Of a stretch of DNA of 64,000 bases, positions 34,604 to 44,208 are shown in pieces (position 1 is the first letter of the stretch; every line of letters begins with the position of its first letter). Location: the NCBI GenBank assembly GCA_022711465.1, contig JAKLEZ010000007.1, forward strand, positions 124,001 to 188,000. The letters are read 5' to 3'. The notes beneath the pieces were generated by a model that was not told the origin of the DNA, made no database searches, and worked only from the letters and a program-made list of their open reading frames with translations. This stretch comes from Planctomycetota bacterium (lineage in GTDB: Bacteria; Planctomycetota; Phycisphaerae; UBA1845; PWPN01). A program made the position numbers and the translations under genes.

Positions 34604-35868
34604 TGTCGGCAACTGCGCTGAAAGCTCGTTGGGTCATCCCGGCCACCCTCCCGCCGATCGAGGATGGGATGGTGGTTTTTGATGGACATCGGATCATCGA
34701 GGTGGGTCACGCTCGCGGCCCCGGGCCGGCGGTCGTGGACCTCGGTGACGTGGCCATTGTTCCTGGTTTCGTCAACGCTCACACCCATCTGGAACTGACC
34801 TTCTGTCACCACCGGGTGCCGTTCCGGGGGACGTTCGTGGACTGGGTCGAGGATGTGGTCGCCCTGCACTCGGCGGATCTGCCGGACGAAACGCTGCGGA
34901 ACGCGATCCGGGAGGGGTTTCGGCGGTCCCTGGTGGCCGGTGTGACCACGGTGGGGGATATCGGGTACGGTCCGCCCTCGGCGGAGGAGTGGCTGCGGAG
35001 CCGGGTCAATGTGGTGGGTTTTCTGGAGATCCTGGGTATGGGTCCGCGACGGTTCGAGGCCCATCGACAGGGTTTTGGCGTCCAGGCGGCCCTGTGCGAA
35101 GAGGTCGACGAACTCATCAGGCGGGATCGCCAGGGGCAGGCGCTCCGGGCGATCAAGCGGGTGGGGCTGTCACCGCACGCGCCCTACAGCGTGGACACGC
35201 TCCTTTTCAAGTATGTCGTGGAGTACCTGGCCTTGCGGCGTTTTCCGGTGTGCACGCACCTGGCGGAGACGCTGGAAGAAGTCCGATTCCTCACCGACGG
35301 CACCGGTCCGCTACGCGACCTGCTGGAACGGTGGAATCGATGGGACGGCTCCTTTGAGCCGCCCGGCTGCTCGCCTGTGGAATACGCCCGCCGGGTGGGA
35401 CTGCTCCAGCATCGCCCGGTGCTTGCTCACGTGAATCACGTGGGCACGCGTGATCTCGAGACGTTGGCCGCCTCGACCTGTCACGTGGCATTCTGCCCAC
35501 GTACCCACCATTTCTTTGGTCACGCGCCGCATCGTTACCGGGAGATGATCGACCGAGGCATCAATGTGTGCATCGGCACGGATTCGCTGGCCAGCAACGA
35601 CTCGCTATCGGTTCTGGAGGAGTTGCGGTTCCTTCGGGCCCAAGATCCGCGTCTCTCCGCCGGCCAGTTGCTGAAAATGGGGACGATTGCCGGCGCCTAC
35701 GCCCTCCGGCTGGATGCGGACGTCGGCTCGATCGAGGTCGGCAAACAGGCCGACATGGTGGTCATTCCTCTGGGGCATCGGGATGCAACCGACCCGGTCG
35801 AGGACATCCTGAGTCATGACCGTTCCCCTTCGGTGGTTTATCTGCGGGGCAGTCGGGTGGCCGGTTGA
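34603..35868 (+). CDS. Metal-dependent amidohydrolase (TrzA/MqnX/SAH-deaminase-like)
   Basis: 421 residues. The amidohydrolase metal site is visible: NAHTHLE (~60), SPHAPYSVDT (~190), THLAE (~206), HVNH (~275) and GTDSLASNDSLSV (~325). The C-terminus ends with the usual beta-sandwich return (DVGSIEVGKQADMVVI). Related enzymes deaminate S-adenosylhomocysteine, 5'-methylthioadenosine, guanine derivatives or aminofutalosine. In a menaquinone futalosine pathway the aminofutalosine deaminase has this form, but no mqn gene lies nearby. It is coupled to gatA by TGATG. Confidence 0.85.
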   Translation: MSATALKARWVIPATLPPIEDGMVVFDGHRIIEVGHARGPGPAVVDLGDVAIVPGFVNAHTHLELTFCHHRVPFRGTFVDWVEDVVALHSADLPDETLRNAIREGFRRSLVAGVTTVGDIGYGPPSAEEWLRSRVNVVGFLEILGMGPRRFEAHRQGFGVQAALCEEVDELIRRDRQGQALRAIKRVGLSPHAPYSVDTLLFKYVVEYLALRRFPVCTHLAETLEEVRFLTDGTGPLRDLLERWNRWDGSFEPPGCSPVEYARRVGLLQHRPVLAHVNHVGTRDLETLAASTCHVAFCPRTHHFFGHAPHRYREMIDRGINVCIGTDSLASNDSLSVLEELRFLRAQDPRLSAGQLLKMGTIAGAYALRLDADVGSIEVGKQADMVVIPLGHRDATDPVEDILSHDRSPSVVYLRGSRVAG

Positions 35869-35959
35869 CTGGTAGCCGGCCTCGGCTTTCGGTAGGATGA
35901 TAGGCTTGGAGCCGGGAGGCGTCAGCCCGGTCGTCAGGGCTTCCTGGAGTGGTTGAGCC

Positions 35960-36448
35960 ATGCCGGAAACGCCGCGGATCATTCAGGGCGACTTGCTGGC
36001 CAAGGGTCAGCGTTTTGCGATCGTGGTCAGCCGATTCAACGAGTTCATCTCCTCGCGACTGCTGGGCGGTGCGACCGATGCTCTCGAGCGCCACGGTTGT
36101 GCCGCCGGGGACATCACCGTGATCTGGGTGCCAGGCGCGTGGGAAGTGCCCATGACCGCCAGGAAAGCGGTGGGCAGCGGCCGGTTCGACGCCGTCATCT
36201 GCCTGGGTTGCGTGATTCGCGGGGAGACCCCGCATTTCGACTACGTAGCCAATGAGGCGGCCAAGGGCATTGCCCAGGTCGGGCTGGAGTCGGGCATGCC
36301 CGTGGTCTTCGGAGTCTTGACGGCGGATACGCTCGAGCAGGCGATCAACCGGGCGGGCGCAAAGGCTGGGAACAAAGGCGCCGACGCAGCCATGACAGCC
36401 ATCGAAATGGTCAACGTATATGCCAAGCTGTCGCCCAAGAAGAAGTGA
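35960..36448 (+). CDS. ribH: 6,7-dimethyl-8-ribityllumazine synthase
   Basis: 162 residues. Family motifs: [16 protein letters not shown] near the start, [24 protein letters not shown] and [17 protein letters not shown]. The enzyme joins the ribityl-pyrimidine and butanone-phosphate precursors in the penultimate riboflavin step and forms icosahedral capsids in many bacteria. It sits directly before nusB, a frequent ribH-nusB order. The nusB frame begins before or just after its stop. Confidence 0.97.
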   Translation: MPETPRIIQGDLLAKGQRFAIVVSRFNEFISSRLLGGATDALERHGCAAGDITVIWVPGAWEVPMTARKAVGSGRFDAVICLGCVIRGETPHFDYVANEAAKGIAQVGLESGMPVVFGVLTADTLEQAINRAGAKAGNKGADAAMTAIEMVNVYAKLSPKKK

Positions 36449-36477
36449 GCCTTGGCACAACCCCCAAGAACGGATCC

Positions 36478-36939
36478 ATGAAACACCAGCGTTATCAGGC
36501 CCGGACGATCGCCCTGCAGGGCCTCTACCAGTTGGATATCCAGCGTCTGCCTGACGACCAGCCGGTCACCGACCTGCTGGCGCCGCTACTGGTCGAAGCG
36601 GCCCTCGACGGCGGTGCGGCCGAATACGCCCGCGAGCTGACCGGCGGGGCCTGGGCAACCCACGCCCGGTATGACCAGATGATTACCGAGGCGGGCAGTC
36701 ACTGGGACGTGTCCCGGATGGCGGTCGTGGACCGGAACATCCTGCGGTTGGCCCTGTACGAGTTGATTGAGAAGCCGGACGTTCCCGCCCGGGTGATCAT
36801 CGATCAGGCGGTCGAGTTGGGTCGAGAGTTCGGGGCCGCTGAGACTCCGCAGTTCATTAACGGCGTTCTGGACGCAATCTGGAAACGCAACCCCGCCTGT
36901 CAGATGGCTCGCGAGGCCCGCCCCGCCGGCCGCGATTGA
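36478..36939 (+). CDS. nusB: Transcription antitermination factor NusB
   Basis: 153 residues from ATG 36478; a GTG at 36445 overlapping the ribH stop would add 11 residues. The family starts with a basic stretch and ARTIALQGLYQLD, matching the chosen start. Other conserved parts are RMAVVDRNILRLALYEL, VPARVIIDQAVELGREFG and FINGVLDAI. NusB pairs with NusE (S10) on boxA RNA to keep rRNA transcription going. Confidence 0.94.
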   Translation: MKHQRYQARTIALQGLYQLDIQRLPDDQPVTDLLAPLLVEAALDGGAAEYARELTGGAWATHARYDQMITEAGSHWDVSRMAVVDRNILRLALYELIEKPDVPARVIIDQAVELGREFGAAETPQFINGVLDAIWKRNPACQMAREARPAGRD

Positions 36940-36954
36940 TTTCTGAGGAGTACG

Positions 36955-37878
36955 ATGGGACTCTTTGACCGCCTCAAGAAAGGCCTTGCCAAGACCCGCG
37001 ACAAGATCACGCGGAGCTTCCGGTCGGTTCTTCCGTTCGGACGGAAGATCGACGATGCGCTGATTGACCAGCTTGAGGAGACCATGCTGGCCGACGACAT
37101 GGGGCCGACGGCCACGGCCCGTTTTATCGACGAGGTTCGCAAGGCCTACAAGTCCGGCGAGATCAGCCAGACCGAGGAGATCATTCCCTTTCTGCAGAAC
37201 CGAATTGTGACTTTCTGGCCGGAGGCTGATCGCCAGCTGCACTGGGCGAACTCGGGGCCGACCGTGATCCTGGTGGCCGGCGTCAACGGCTCAGGCAAGA
37301 CCACCAGCGTGGCCAAGTTGTGCAGCTACCTAGCCAAGCAGGGGAAGAAGGTCATTCTCGGGGCCTGCGACACGTATCGGGCGGCGGCCGTGGCCCAGCT
37401 CACCGAATGGTCCAAGCGGCTCGGGGTGCAGATTGTGAAGCATGACCAGGGGGCCGACCCGGGCGCCGTCGCGTACGACGCCTGCGAGGCCGCGGTCGCG
37501 CGGGGCTTCGACGTGCTCATCCTCGACACGGCGGGCCGGCTGCATACCCAGGACCACCTCATGCGGGAACTGAACAAGATTCAACGGGTGGTTCAGAAGA
37601 AGATGCCCGAGGCCCCGCACGAGGTTCTGCTGGTCCTGGATTCGACCATTGGTCAGAACGCCATCAACCAGGCCAAAGTGTTCGGCGAACACGTCAAGGT
37701 CACCGGCCTATTCCTGGCCAAACTCGATGGTTCGGCCAAGGGCGGCATCGTGATCGGCATCCATGATCAACTCCATATCCCCGTCAAGTTCGTGGGTCTG
37801 GGCGAGACTCCGGACGATATCGAGCCTTTCGACCCGGCCAGCTTCGTCGAGGCCCTGTTTTCCGAGAAGGCGGACTAG
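36955..37878 (+). CDS. ftsY: Signal recognition particle receptor FtsY
   Basis: 307 residues with a short A-domain. NG domain: helical N part (~15-90), G1 GVNGSGKTTS (~104), DTYRAAAVAQL, DTAGRLHTQDHLM, KLDGSAKGG and GLGETPDDIEPFD. FtsY docks SRP-ribosome complexes at the membrane and stimulates GTP hydrolysis with Ffh. GAGGAG lies before the ATG. It ends the ribH-nusB-ftsY run. Confidence 0.97.
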   Translation: MGLFDRLKKGLAKTRDKITRSFRSVLPFGRKIDDALIDQLEETMLADDMGPTATARFIDEVRKAYKSGEISQTEEIIPFLQNRIVTFWPEADRQLHWANSGPTVILVAGVNGSGKTTSVAKLCSYLAKQGKKVILGACDTYRAAAVAQLTEWSKRLGVQIVKHDQGADPGAVAYDACEAAVARGFDVLILDTAGRLHTQDHLMRELNKIQRVVQKKMPEAPHEVLLVLDSTIGQNAINQAKVFGEHVKVTGLFLAKLDGSAKGGIVIGIHDQLHIPVKFVGLGETPDDIEPFDPASFVEALFSEKAD

Positions 37879-38298
37879 GGATCCTAGATGGAATGTGGGA
37901 TGGGTTTGGCCGGCGGCTGTCCGGTTGTCAGCTCCGGTGCTCGCCCGACGGGGTGGTTGTGGCCTGGGTGGGCGGTGGTCTTCGCGTTAAGTCGTTTGCT
38001 ATCCGCGGCTTGTTGCTGTCGGAAAACCGACATCGGTGAGCAGCCCGTTGGGGTGTTGGGAGGGGAAGCACCCGGTTTCGGTCTTCGAGATACGCCGGTT
38101 TCGGTCTTCGAGATGGCATCTAGCGACTGTACTGTGCTGAGTTATGGTTATATAATGAGTTGCAGGTGAGAGACGGATGGGCCAAACGTCGCGGAGTGGC
38201 CTCGGAAGTGGCCCTGAGGAGTGCCGAGGAAGAGTGACTGCTTGCCAGCGGCTAAGCCGCGGCGGGACGGCGTGGCTTGGGTCAAACGCAAGGGCTTT
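37879..38298. other. 420-base gap with direct repeats and a promoter candidate
   Basis: No gene is supported here. The gap holds the direct repeats at 38072-38114 and a perfect TATAAT at 38151-38156, about 145 bases before the prepilin-type gene; the -35 region is poor. The last 140 bases before the gene show no clear signal besides a weak AAGGG near the start codon. Confidence 0.4.
38072..38114. repeat. Two perfect 20-base direct repeats, 23-base period
   Basis: CCGGTTTCGGTCTTCGAGAT occurs at 38072-38091 and 38095-38114, separated by ACG. The pair ends 37 bases upstream of the TATAAT at 38151, close to where an upstream activator might bind. Confidence 0.8.
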
Positions 38299-39210
38299 AT
38301 GATGAACGCTAGAAGCAACTCAAGGGGATTTACACTGATCGAGATTCTGGTCGTTGTGGCGATCATCGCCTTGCTGATCTCGATTCTCCTGCCGTCGCTC
38401 AGCAAGGCGCGCGAGCAGACTCGGATGCAGGTTTGCAAGTCCAACATGAGGCAAGTCATGACCGGCATGCTCCTGTACGTCCACGAGTACAAGGTGCTTC
38501 CCGGTACGCAGAGCGTGTTCTACCTTGGCGGCTACTGGCCGATGGTGAACGCTCCTGACAAGAAGGGTCCGAACTGGGTATGGGACGGATGCACGGAAGG
38601 CTATGGTGGTGATCCGAAGAACGCCAACTTCATTCGTGACGTGCCCCGTCGCGGCACGATCTTCAAGTACACGAAGAGTGAATCGGTCTACGTGTGTCCC
38701 TCTGATCGAGTGGGTATGCCCGACGACAAGGACGATCTTGGGGGCGGCAGTTCCGGGCGCAACAGCTACTCGATGAACGCGTACATCGGCTACAAGTCGC
38801 CGGAGAAGCTGGCGCGGCCGGCCAACTCGAGCGGATGGAAGGTTGAAGGCAATGACAGAAACGGCAAGCCGGTTCGGACGCCCCAGAAGGAACGGCTTGA
38901 CTGGTCGAACGGAGACAAGATGTTCGTGGTGGTCGAGGAGCACCCGTATTACCACAAGGGCTTCAACTTCGAGGGCAACTTCAACGTGACCGACAAGATC
39001 GTTGCTCGTCACAGCGTGGTTCGGCGCAAGAACGGGGCCGATTTGGGTCTTGGCCGGAGCAATGTCGCTTTCCTGGACGGCCACGCGGAATCGCCGTTGT
39101 ACTCGCTGGAGACGGAAGCTTACGACATGTTCGCCCAGATCGGCTTTCCCTCGACGGACACTGCGTTCATGAACCAATTCATGGCCAAGTTCACCAAGCC
39201 GCCGTGGTGA
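38299..39210 (+). CDS. Prepilin-type N-terminal cleavage/methylation domain protein (second copy)
   Basis: 303 residues starting MM at 38299 (or the second Met at 38302). Cleavage site G10|FTLIE with Glu at +5, then a long hydrophobic helix (11-33). The middle has NSYSMNAY and paired Cys-containing short motifs (VCKSNMRQ, VCPSDRVG). Near the end NVAFLDGHAES (FLDGH at ~258-262) is the signature of the planctomycete family also seen at 1.8-2.9 kb. The two copies share only the termini, as is usual in this family. Probably exported and membrane-anchored; function unknown. Confidence 0.93.
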   Translation: MMNARSNSRGFTLIEILVVVAIIALLISILLPSLSKAREQTRMQVCKSNMRQVMTGMLLYVHEYKVLPGTQSVFYLGGYWPMVNAPDKKGPNWVWDGCTEGYGGDPKNANFIRDVPRRGTIFKYTKSESVYVCPSDRVGMPDDKDDLGGGSSGRNSYSMNAYIGYKSPEKLARPANSSGWKVEGNDRNGKPVRTPQKERLDWSNGDKMFVVVEEHPYYHKGFNFEGNFNVTDKIVARHSVVRRKNGADLGLGRSNVAFLDGHAESPLYSLETEAYDMFAQIGFPSTDTAFMNQFMAKFTKPPW

Positions 39211-39541
39211 TGGGCCGACGCGGAGTTGTCGTTTCGAGTCAGGGGAGGGGCCGCCGGCATCGAAAGGGGAGGGGCCGGAGGGGTGGGCAGGCTATGGTTG
39301 GGGTGCCCGTCATGGTGGAGGGGGGAGCTGTCTGTCGCCTGCTACCCCTTGCATTTCAACGAGTTGTAGACTAAGACATAGATCCTGAGAGCTTCCGACC
39401 TGGACGCGCGGTGGCTGTCTGCGCAAACTGGCGGCGGCCCTTCCGGGGGCGACTACGGGCGCTCCTTGGGAGTTGCGGTGGGCCGGAGATGGGAAGGTGG
39501 CGCGGTCGTCACGATTCGTTACTCATCCAAGAGGTGCTGTC
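39211..39541. other. Intergenic stretch with no recognised signal
   Basis: 331 bases between the prepilin-type gene and the oxidoreductase. I see no gene, hairpin terminator or convincing promoter in it; an AT-richer patch lies near 39360-39385. Confidence 0.4.
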
Positions 39542-40705
39542 ATGTCCAAACCACTGAACATTGGTCTGATCGGTTGCGGCTTCATGGGGCGTGCGCACTC
39601 GAACGCCTATCTCAAGGTGAACCACTTCTTCAAGCGGGAGCATCGGCCGGTCCTGAAGGCGGCCTGTGCCCGTCCGCAGGAGTTGGAGAAGCTGAAGGCT
39701 TTTGCCGAGGCGTGGGGTTACGAGTCGATCGAGACGGACTACAGGAAGCTCATCGAGCGCAAGGACATTGACTTGATCGACATCTGTGCTCCGAACTTCA
39801 TGCACAAGGAGCTGACCATTGCGGCCGCGAAGGCCGGCAAGATGATTGTCTGCGAGAAGCCGTTGGCGATGACTGCCGCCGAGGCCGAGGAGATGACCGC
39901 GGCGGTCGAGAAGGCCGGCGTGCCCAACATGGTGTCGTTCAACTATCGGCGGGTGCCGGCCATTTCGCTGGCCAAGCAGGTGATTGGCGAGGGGCGCATC
40001 GGCCGGCCATTTCACTATCGGGCGACCTACCTGCAGGACTGGACGATTGCGACCGACGTGCCCCAGGGTGGGATGGCCCTTTGGCGACTGGACGTCAAGG
40101 TGGCCGGATCTGGCGTGACCGGCGATTTGCTGGCCCATTCAATCGATACGGCCGAGTGGCTCAACGGCCCGATCCAGCGTGTGGTGGCCGCGACCGAGAC
40201 CTTCATCAAGCAGCGCATGCACGTTGAGACCGGGAAGATGGAGCCGGTCGGGATAGACGATGCCTGCATGTTCCTGGCCATTTTCGCGAATGGTTCGATG
40301 GGGACGTTCGAGAGCAGCCGCTACGCGAGGGGACGCAAGAACTTCAACACCTTTGAGCTGAACGGCGAGTTGGGAAGCCTGTACTTCGACCTGGAGGATC
40401 CGCACATTCTCCAGTATTTCAAGTATGCCGACCCGGCCACGGGCAAGAAGATCGAGAGCCACCTGACCGGTTGGCAGAGAATTCACGTGACCAACTCCGA
40501 GCACCCCTACATGGGCAAGTGGTGGGTTCCGGGCTGCACGATTGGTTACGAGCACACGTTCGTTCACGGATTCGCCGACTTCCTGGCCGGACTCGAAGGT
40601 GGCGAGAAGTTTCAGCCGGACTTCCGTTGCGCCTTGCGGACCCAGAAGGTCTGTGACGCGGTGCTGCGCAGCGCCAAGGAGCAGCGCTGGCTGGAGGTTG
40701 AGTGA
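39542..40705 (+). CDS. Gfo/Idh/MocA-family oxidoreductase (cytosolic)
   Basis: 387 residues. Rossmann motif [17 protein letters not shown] (residues 7-23), then the substrate-binding EKPLAM (conserved Lys) and a C-terminal beta-sheet domain with [14 protein letters not shown], which carries the catalytic-type Asp/His pair. AGAGGT lies before the ATG at 39542. No signal peptide is seen, unlike the copy at 11.9 kb. Members use NAD(P) on sugars or inositols; myo-inositol-type substrates are possible because a TIM-barrel isomerase follows. Confidence 0.92.
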   Translation: MSKPLNIGLIGCGFMGRAHSNAYLKVNHFFKREHRPVLKAACARPQELEKLKAFAEAWGYESIETDYRKLIERKDIDLIDICAPNFMHKELTIAAAKAGKMIVCEKPLAMTAAEAEEMTAAVEKAGVPNMVSFNYRRVPAISLAKQVIGEGRIGRPFHYRATYLQDWTIATDVPQGGMALWRLDVKVAGSGVTGDLLAHSIDTAEWLNGPIQRVVAATETFIKQRMHVETGKMEPVGIDDACMFLAIFANGSMGTFESSRYARGRKNFNTFELNGELGSLYFDLEDPHILQYFKYADPATGKKIESHLTGWQRIHVTNSEHPYMGKWWVPGCTIGYEHTFVHGFADFLAGLEGGEKFQPDFRCALRTQKVCDAVLRSAKEQRWLEVE

Positions 40706-40818
40706 GCGGCTGTCGCGGCGGAGATAGCAAGGGCGGACGGGAGTCAGGTCGCGGATGCGCGGAGGGCAGATGCCTTCCTGCTGCGAGGCGGAGATGACCG
40801 GCAGGCCTGGGGGATTGC

Positions 40819-41766
40819 ATGTTTGGAATTGTGACCAAGAGAGTTGTCGGCGTGCTCATGGCGGCGTCGGGTCTGCTGCCGGTGTCTGTCTGGGCAGGCG
40901 GGGCGGCCACGAAGCCGGCGCCGGCCTCCGCGGACTTTCGCCCGCGAGTCGCGGTGCAGACCTACGTCTGGGCGCAGGACCGGGCAGCCAAGAAGCTCGA
41001 TTTCTGGGCCGACCTGGGTAACGTGTTCATCGAGGTGGCCGCCTCCGGGGCGACTCACGTCGAGGGTTTCCTGGACTGGTTCGATACCGACGCCAAAGCA
41101 CACCGTGCCCAGGAGTTGCTCAAGCAGCACGCCCTGACGCTGGTGGGGGCTTACGCGGGGGGTGTCTTTCACGAGGAGGCCGAGGCCCGCAAGACGATCG
41201 ATGTCATTCTCAAGCAGGCGGACCGTGCCAAGCAGCGTTGCGGCAAGATCTTCATCGACGTGAATCCTCAGCCTCTGCCCAACCGTGCGGCCAAGAGCGA
41301 GGCCCAGCTGGCTGTCCAGGTTGCCATGCTCAACCTCTTGGGCCACAAGCTGGCCGACAAAGGCATGTCGTTGGTGGTTCACCAGCATGATGCCGAGATT
41401 CTTAACGATGCCAAGGAGCTCCGCTATCACATCGCTCATCTGGAGGCGAAAGTCGTCGGCTTGTGCCTGGACACGCACTGGGTTTATCGGGGCGGGCAGG
41501 ATCCGCTCACGTTGCTGATGGAAGCCGGCCGGAAGGTCAGGGTCCTGCATCTCCGCAACTCGGTCAACGGAATCTGGACCGAGAGTCTGGGGCCGGGCGA
41601 CGTGGACTACGCCGCTATCGCCAACCACCTTCGCCAGAGCGGCTACAATGGGTGGCTGATCATCGAGTTGGCCTACGAACAGGGCACGAAGGTGACCCGC
41701 CCGCTCAGCGAGAACGTGAAGAGCAGCCGGCACTATCTGGAGCAAGTGTTCATCAAGGGCAGCTAG
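40819..41766 (+). CDS. Exported sugar isomerase/epimerase-like TIM-barrel protein
   Basis: 315 residues with a Sec signal peptide (about 1-26, VWA|GG). The body is an AP-endonuclease-2/xylose-isomerase-type TIM barrel: VQTYVWAQD, VAASGATHVEGF, LVGAYAGG, SLVVHQHDAEI, GLCLDTHWVYRGG, VRVLHLRNS and WLIIELAYEQ. The His, Asp and Glu residues at strand ends match metal ligands of inosose dehydratase-like enzymes. It follows the Gfo/Idh oxidoreductase (113-base gap), a pairing often seen in inositol or sugar catabolism. Confidence 0.87.
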   Translation: MFGIVTKRVVGVLMAASGLLPVSVWAGGAATKPAPASADFRPRVAVQTYVWAQDRAAKKLDFWADLGNVFIEVAASGATHVEGFLDWFDTDAKAHRAQELLKQHALTLVGAYAGGVFHEEAEARKTIDVILKQADRAKQRCGKIFIDVNPQPLPNRAAKSEAQLAVQVAMLNLLGHKLADKGMSLVVHQHDAEILNDAKELRYHIAHLEAKVVGLCLDTHWVYRGGQDPLTLLMEAGRKVRVLHLRNSVNGIWTESLGPGDVDYAAIANHLRQSGYNGWLIIELAYEQGTKVTRPLSENVKSSRHYLEQVFIKGS

Positions 41767-41920
41767 CCGCCGAGTCCGCGAGGCGTGGGATCCGGGGTGC
41801 AGTTACGGGCAGGTGGCCGGCCCCTTTGAGGCGCGGTGCAGTGAACGCATCGTACTCGCCGGATGCGTGCCGCCCGGGCCGAGTGCGTATTCGGCGGAGC
41901 GTCTGGTTTCGAAGGCTCCG

Positions 41921-42586
41921 TCAGCGGTTCAGTTCCCGAAGGATCTGGAAGGCCTCGGCCGCCTTCATCCCAACCACGCTGCCGCGAAAACGGGCCAGGG
42001 AATCGATCGCTTCGATCGAGCGGGCGGGGATGGCCTCGGCGAGTTGGCTCTTGTATAGACGCATCGCCGCCAGTTTGGCCGGCAGGGTGGCCTCGATTCT
42101 CACGTACCAGTTGGGGTTGAATGCCGGCTCGATGCCGGGGGCCGACCAGTGAGTTTCGGAGACGGTCTCGTAGCAGGCGATTCGCCCCACCTGGTGACGG
42201 CGGCCGTCGGGACGCAAGGCGACCATTGCGGCATCGAAGATCTGGCGGTGGTCTTCATGGCGGTCACCTGGGAAGGGGAGCAATACCGTGTCCGGCCTGA
42301 CCTTGCCGATGAGCGAAGCGAACGCGGCGTTGAGCTCATGCTCGGGCATGAGGTGGAGCGTCGTCACCGGCAGATTCATGAACAGCAGCTGGCTCCCGAG
42401 CAGCCTGGCGGCCTTCTTGGCTTCAGTTCGGACCTGGCGGACCTGCGAGGCGGGGAAGAGCGGGGTTCCCCTGGTCACGATGGCAACGCTGACGGGGTTG
42501 CCTTCAGCGGTCATCCGGGCGATGGTGCCGCCACAACCGAGAACCTCGTCGTCCGGGTGCGGGGCGATGATCAGAGTGTTGCTCAT
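41921..42586 (-). CDS. PIG-L family (LmbE-like) deacetylase
   Basis: 221 residues. The zinc site is the N-terminal IIAPHPDDEVLGCGG plus a later His in GDRHEDHRQIF. PIG-L enzymes remove N-acetyl groups from GlcNAc-containing glycans or from thiol precursors (bacillithiol, mycothiol). It lies 11 bases downstream of a sugar-formyltransferase gene and close to a phosphoglycosyl transferase, so deacetylation of an amino sugar before N-formylation is a natural idea. The specific substrate is unknown. Confidence 0.9.
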   Translation of the reverse strand: MSNTLIIAPHPDDEVLGCGGTIARMTAEGNPVSVAIVTRGTPLFPASQVRQVRTEAKKAARLLGSQLLFMNLPVTTLHLMPEHELNAAFASLIGKVRPDTVLLPFPGDRHEDHRQIFDAAMVALRPDGRRHQVGRIACYETVSETHWSAPGIEPAFNPNWYVRIEATLPAKLAAMRLYKSQLAEAIPARSIEAIDSLARFRGSVVGMKAAEAFQILRELNR

Positions 42587-42596
42587 GGCTGGGATC

Positions 42597-43562
42597 TTAC
42601 TCCAGTCGCTGACCGGTGGCCAAGCCCGGGTGTGCAGCGGGGTCGGTTTGGATGTCGGTGAGGTGGAGCAGGCCGTCGCCGGTCTGGACGACGGGGCCGT
42701 TGCTGTCGATCGCCACGATCGTGCCGGGCAGATGCTGCGTATTGGAGCCGGGGACCGGTGTGGCTCGCCAGACGATCAGGTGCAGACGCGTTGGCGGGTG
42801 TGGGGAGGCCGTCAGCGGTGCGCGGCCGGTTCGTGAGCGTTGCGCCTCATGGCTGCGTTGGGTCGTGAATGCTCCCGGATAGGGGTGGCTGACCGCCCGG
42901 ATCAAGCGATAGATATCGATCGCCGGTTGGCCCCAATCGATCCGACCGTCCTCGGGACGTCGTCGCCCGTACCAGGTGGCCTTGCTGTGGTCCTGTGGAT
43001 GGCGGGTCACCTGCCCGGAGGCGAACGCCGGGCAGAGGTCGGCTACCATCTGTTCGAGGACGCCATTGGTCCGGATGATCAGGTCTATGGCGTAGTCGTC
43101 GGGAAAGACGGGCACCGGCCGCTGCTCGACGATATCGCCGGCGTCGGGTTCGTCGGTCAGGAAGAAGAGGTTTGCGGCTGCCGGTCGCTGGTTCAGGATG
43201 GTCCAGGCGACGGGGGCTCGACCACGCCCCTCGGGCAAGGGGGTCGGGTGGAAGCCGATCGCACCTTGCCGGGCAGCGTCGCGGATTGCGGCGGGGACGA
43301 GTTGTGACAGGCCGATCACGAAGAGCCAGTCAGGTCGATGCCGCTCGAGAAACGCTTTTACTTGCGGCTCGGTCACCTTGTCGAATGCGAGGTAGGGTGT
43401 TCCCCACTGAGCGGCCAGAGGGCGGAGGTCGTGAAAGTCGCTGATCTTGGCTGCATGTCGCTCATGCAGGCCGCAGACAGCCGTGACTTCAAGCCCCCCG
43501 CGGAGCATGCCCTGCAGTGTCGCCACGCTCGAGCTCACGCTGCCGATGAGTGCGGCGTTCAT
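42597..43562 (-). CDS. Formyltransferase-family protein, likely sugar N-formyltransferase
   Basis: 321 residues. The formyl-THF-binding fold is shown by IGFHPTPLPEGRGRAPVAW, the counterpart of the N-x-H-x-SLLP-x-RG signature, with the catalytic His and a following Asp in DAGDIVEQ. The Asn two places before His is Gly here. A C-terminal domain similar to that of methionyl-tRNA formyltransferase follows (GTIVAIDSNGPVVQTGDG). Sugar formyltransferases of this type modify amino-sugar nucleotides for surface glycans. It overlaps the phosphoglycosyl transferase gene by ATGA and is followed by a PIG-L deacetylase, which favours a sugar substrate over tRNA. Confidence 0.85.
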   Translation of the reverse strand: MNAALIGSVSSSVATLQGMLRGGLEVTAVCGLHERHAAKISDFHDLRPLAAQWGTPYLAFDKVTEPQVKAFLERHRPDWLFVIGLSQLVPAAIRDAARQGAIGFHPTPLPEGRGRAPVAWTILNQRPAAANLFFLTDEPDAGDIVEQRPVPVFPDDYAIDLIIRTNGVLEQMVADLCPAFASGQVTRHPQDHSKATWYGRRRPEDGRIDWGQPAIDIYRLIRAVSHPYPGAFTTQRSHEAQRSRTGRAPLTASPHPPTRLHLIVWRATPVPGSNTQHLPGTIVAIDSNGPVVQTGDGLLHLTDIQTDPAAHPGLATGQRLE

Positions 43563-44167
43563 GGCTTCGTCTCCGCAAAGGGGCTCTGATCGAACGGCCG
43601 GGCGAAGGCCGCTTCGCCGAGGATGACAGTCATCGCTGTCTTGCACAAGATCATCAGGTCGAGCCCGAAGCTCATGTGGTCCACGTAGTAGATGTCGTAG
43701 CGGATTCGTTCGTCCCAGGAGATCGCCGTATTGCCGTTGACCTGGGCGAGGCCGGCGATTCCCGGCCGGACCTCCAACCTGCGGCGGCGAAACGCGTCGT
43801 ATTGCCTGATCTGCTCCATGATCGTAGGTCGTGGCCCGACCAGCGACATGTCTCCCCGAAGGACGATGAAGAGCTGAGGTAGCTCGTCGATCTTGGCACG
43901 ACGGAGGATGCGGCCGACGGGCGTGATGCCGGAATGGCTCAACGGGACGACCTCGGTGGGATCATGCACGTGGTCGGCGTACATGGTGCGGAACTTGGGG
44001 ACTCGGATAGGGCGGCCGTGCAAGCCGCCGCGTTCCTGAAAGAAGAACACTGGACCCGGAGTGGTGAGGCGGACGGCCAGGGCGGCCAGGAGCCAGACGG
44101 GGATAAGGAGGACGATCAGAATGAGGCTGGTCCCAAGGTCGAGCAGGCGTTTGAGCGCTGGGTACAC
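43559..44167 (-). CDS. Bacterial sugar transferase (monotopic phosphoglycosyl transferase)
   Basis: About 202 residues from GTG at 44167; the start is uncertain and the frame could begin up to ~44218. Features: an N-terminal membrane helix (LILIVLLIPVWLLAALAV), PGPVFFFQERGG, FRTMYAD, LRRAKIDELPQLF, LRGDMSLVGPRP and the RPGIAGLAQVNG end. These enzymes move a sugar-1-phosphate from a nucleotide sugar to undecaprenyl phosphate, the first step of many capsule or glycoprotein glycans. Its gene begins within or just after the feoB end on the same strand. Confidence 0.9.
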   Translation of the reverse strand: MYPALKRLLDLGTSLILIVLLIPVWLLAALAVRLTTPGPVFFFQERGGLHGRPIRVPKFRTMYADHVHDPTEVVPLSHSGITPVGRILRRAKIDELPQLFIVLRGDMSLVGPRPTIMEQIRQYDAFRRRRLEVRPGIAGLAQVNGNTAISWDERIRYDIYYVDHMSFGLDLMILCKTAMTVILGEAAFARPFDQSPFAETKP

Positions 44168-44208
44168 GGCCGCGATTATGCCCGGTACGGCCGGAGGTGT
44201 CCATTGCT

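Noticed and set aside
37888..38169. A 93-codon frame in the gap after ftsY
   Set aside because: No ribosome binding site, no recognisable fold, and it crosses the direct repeats and promoter candidate.
42597..43562. Calling the formyltransferase methionyl-tRNA formyltransferase (fmt)
   Set aside because: It sits with a phosphoglycosyl transferase and PIG-L deacetylase and its signature differs, so a sugar enzyme is more likely; def at 27.5 kb is far away.
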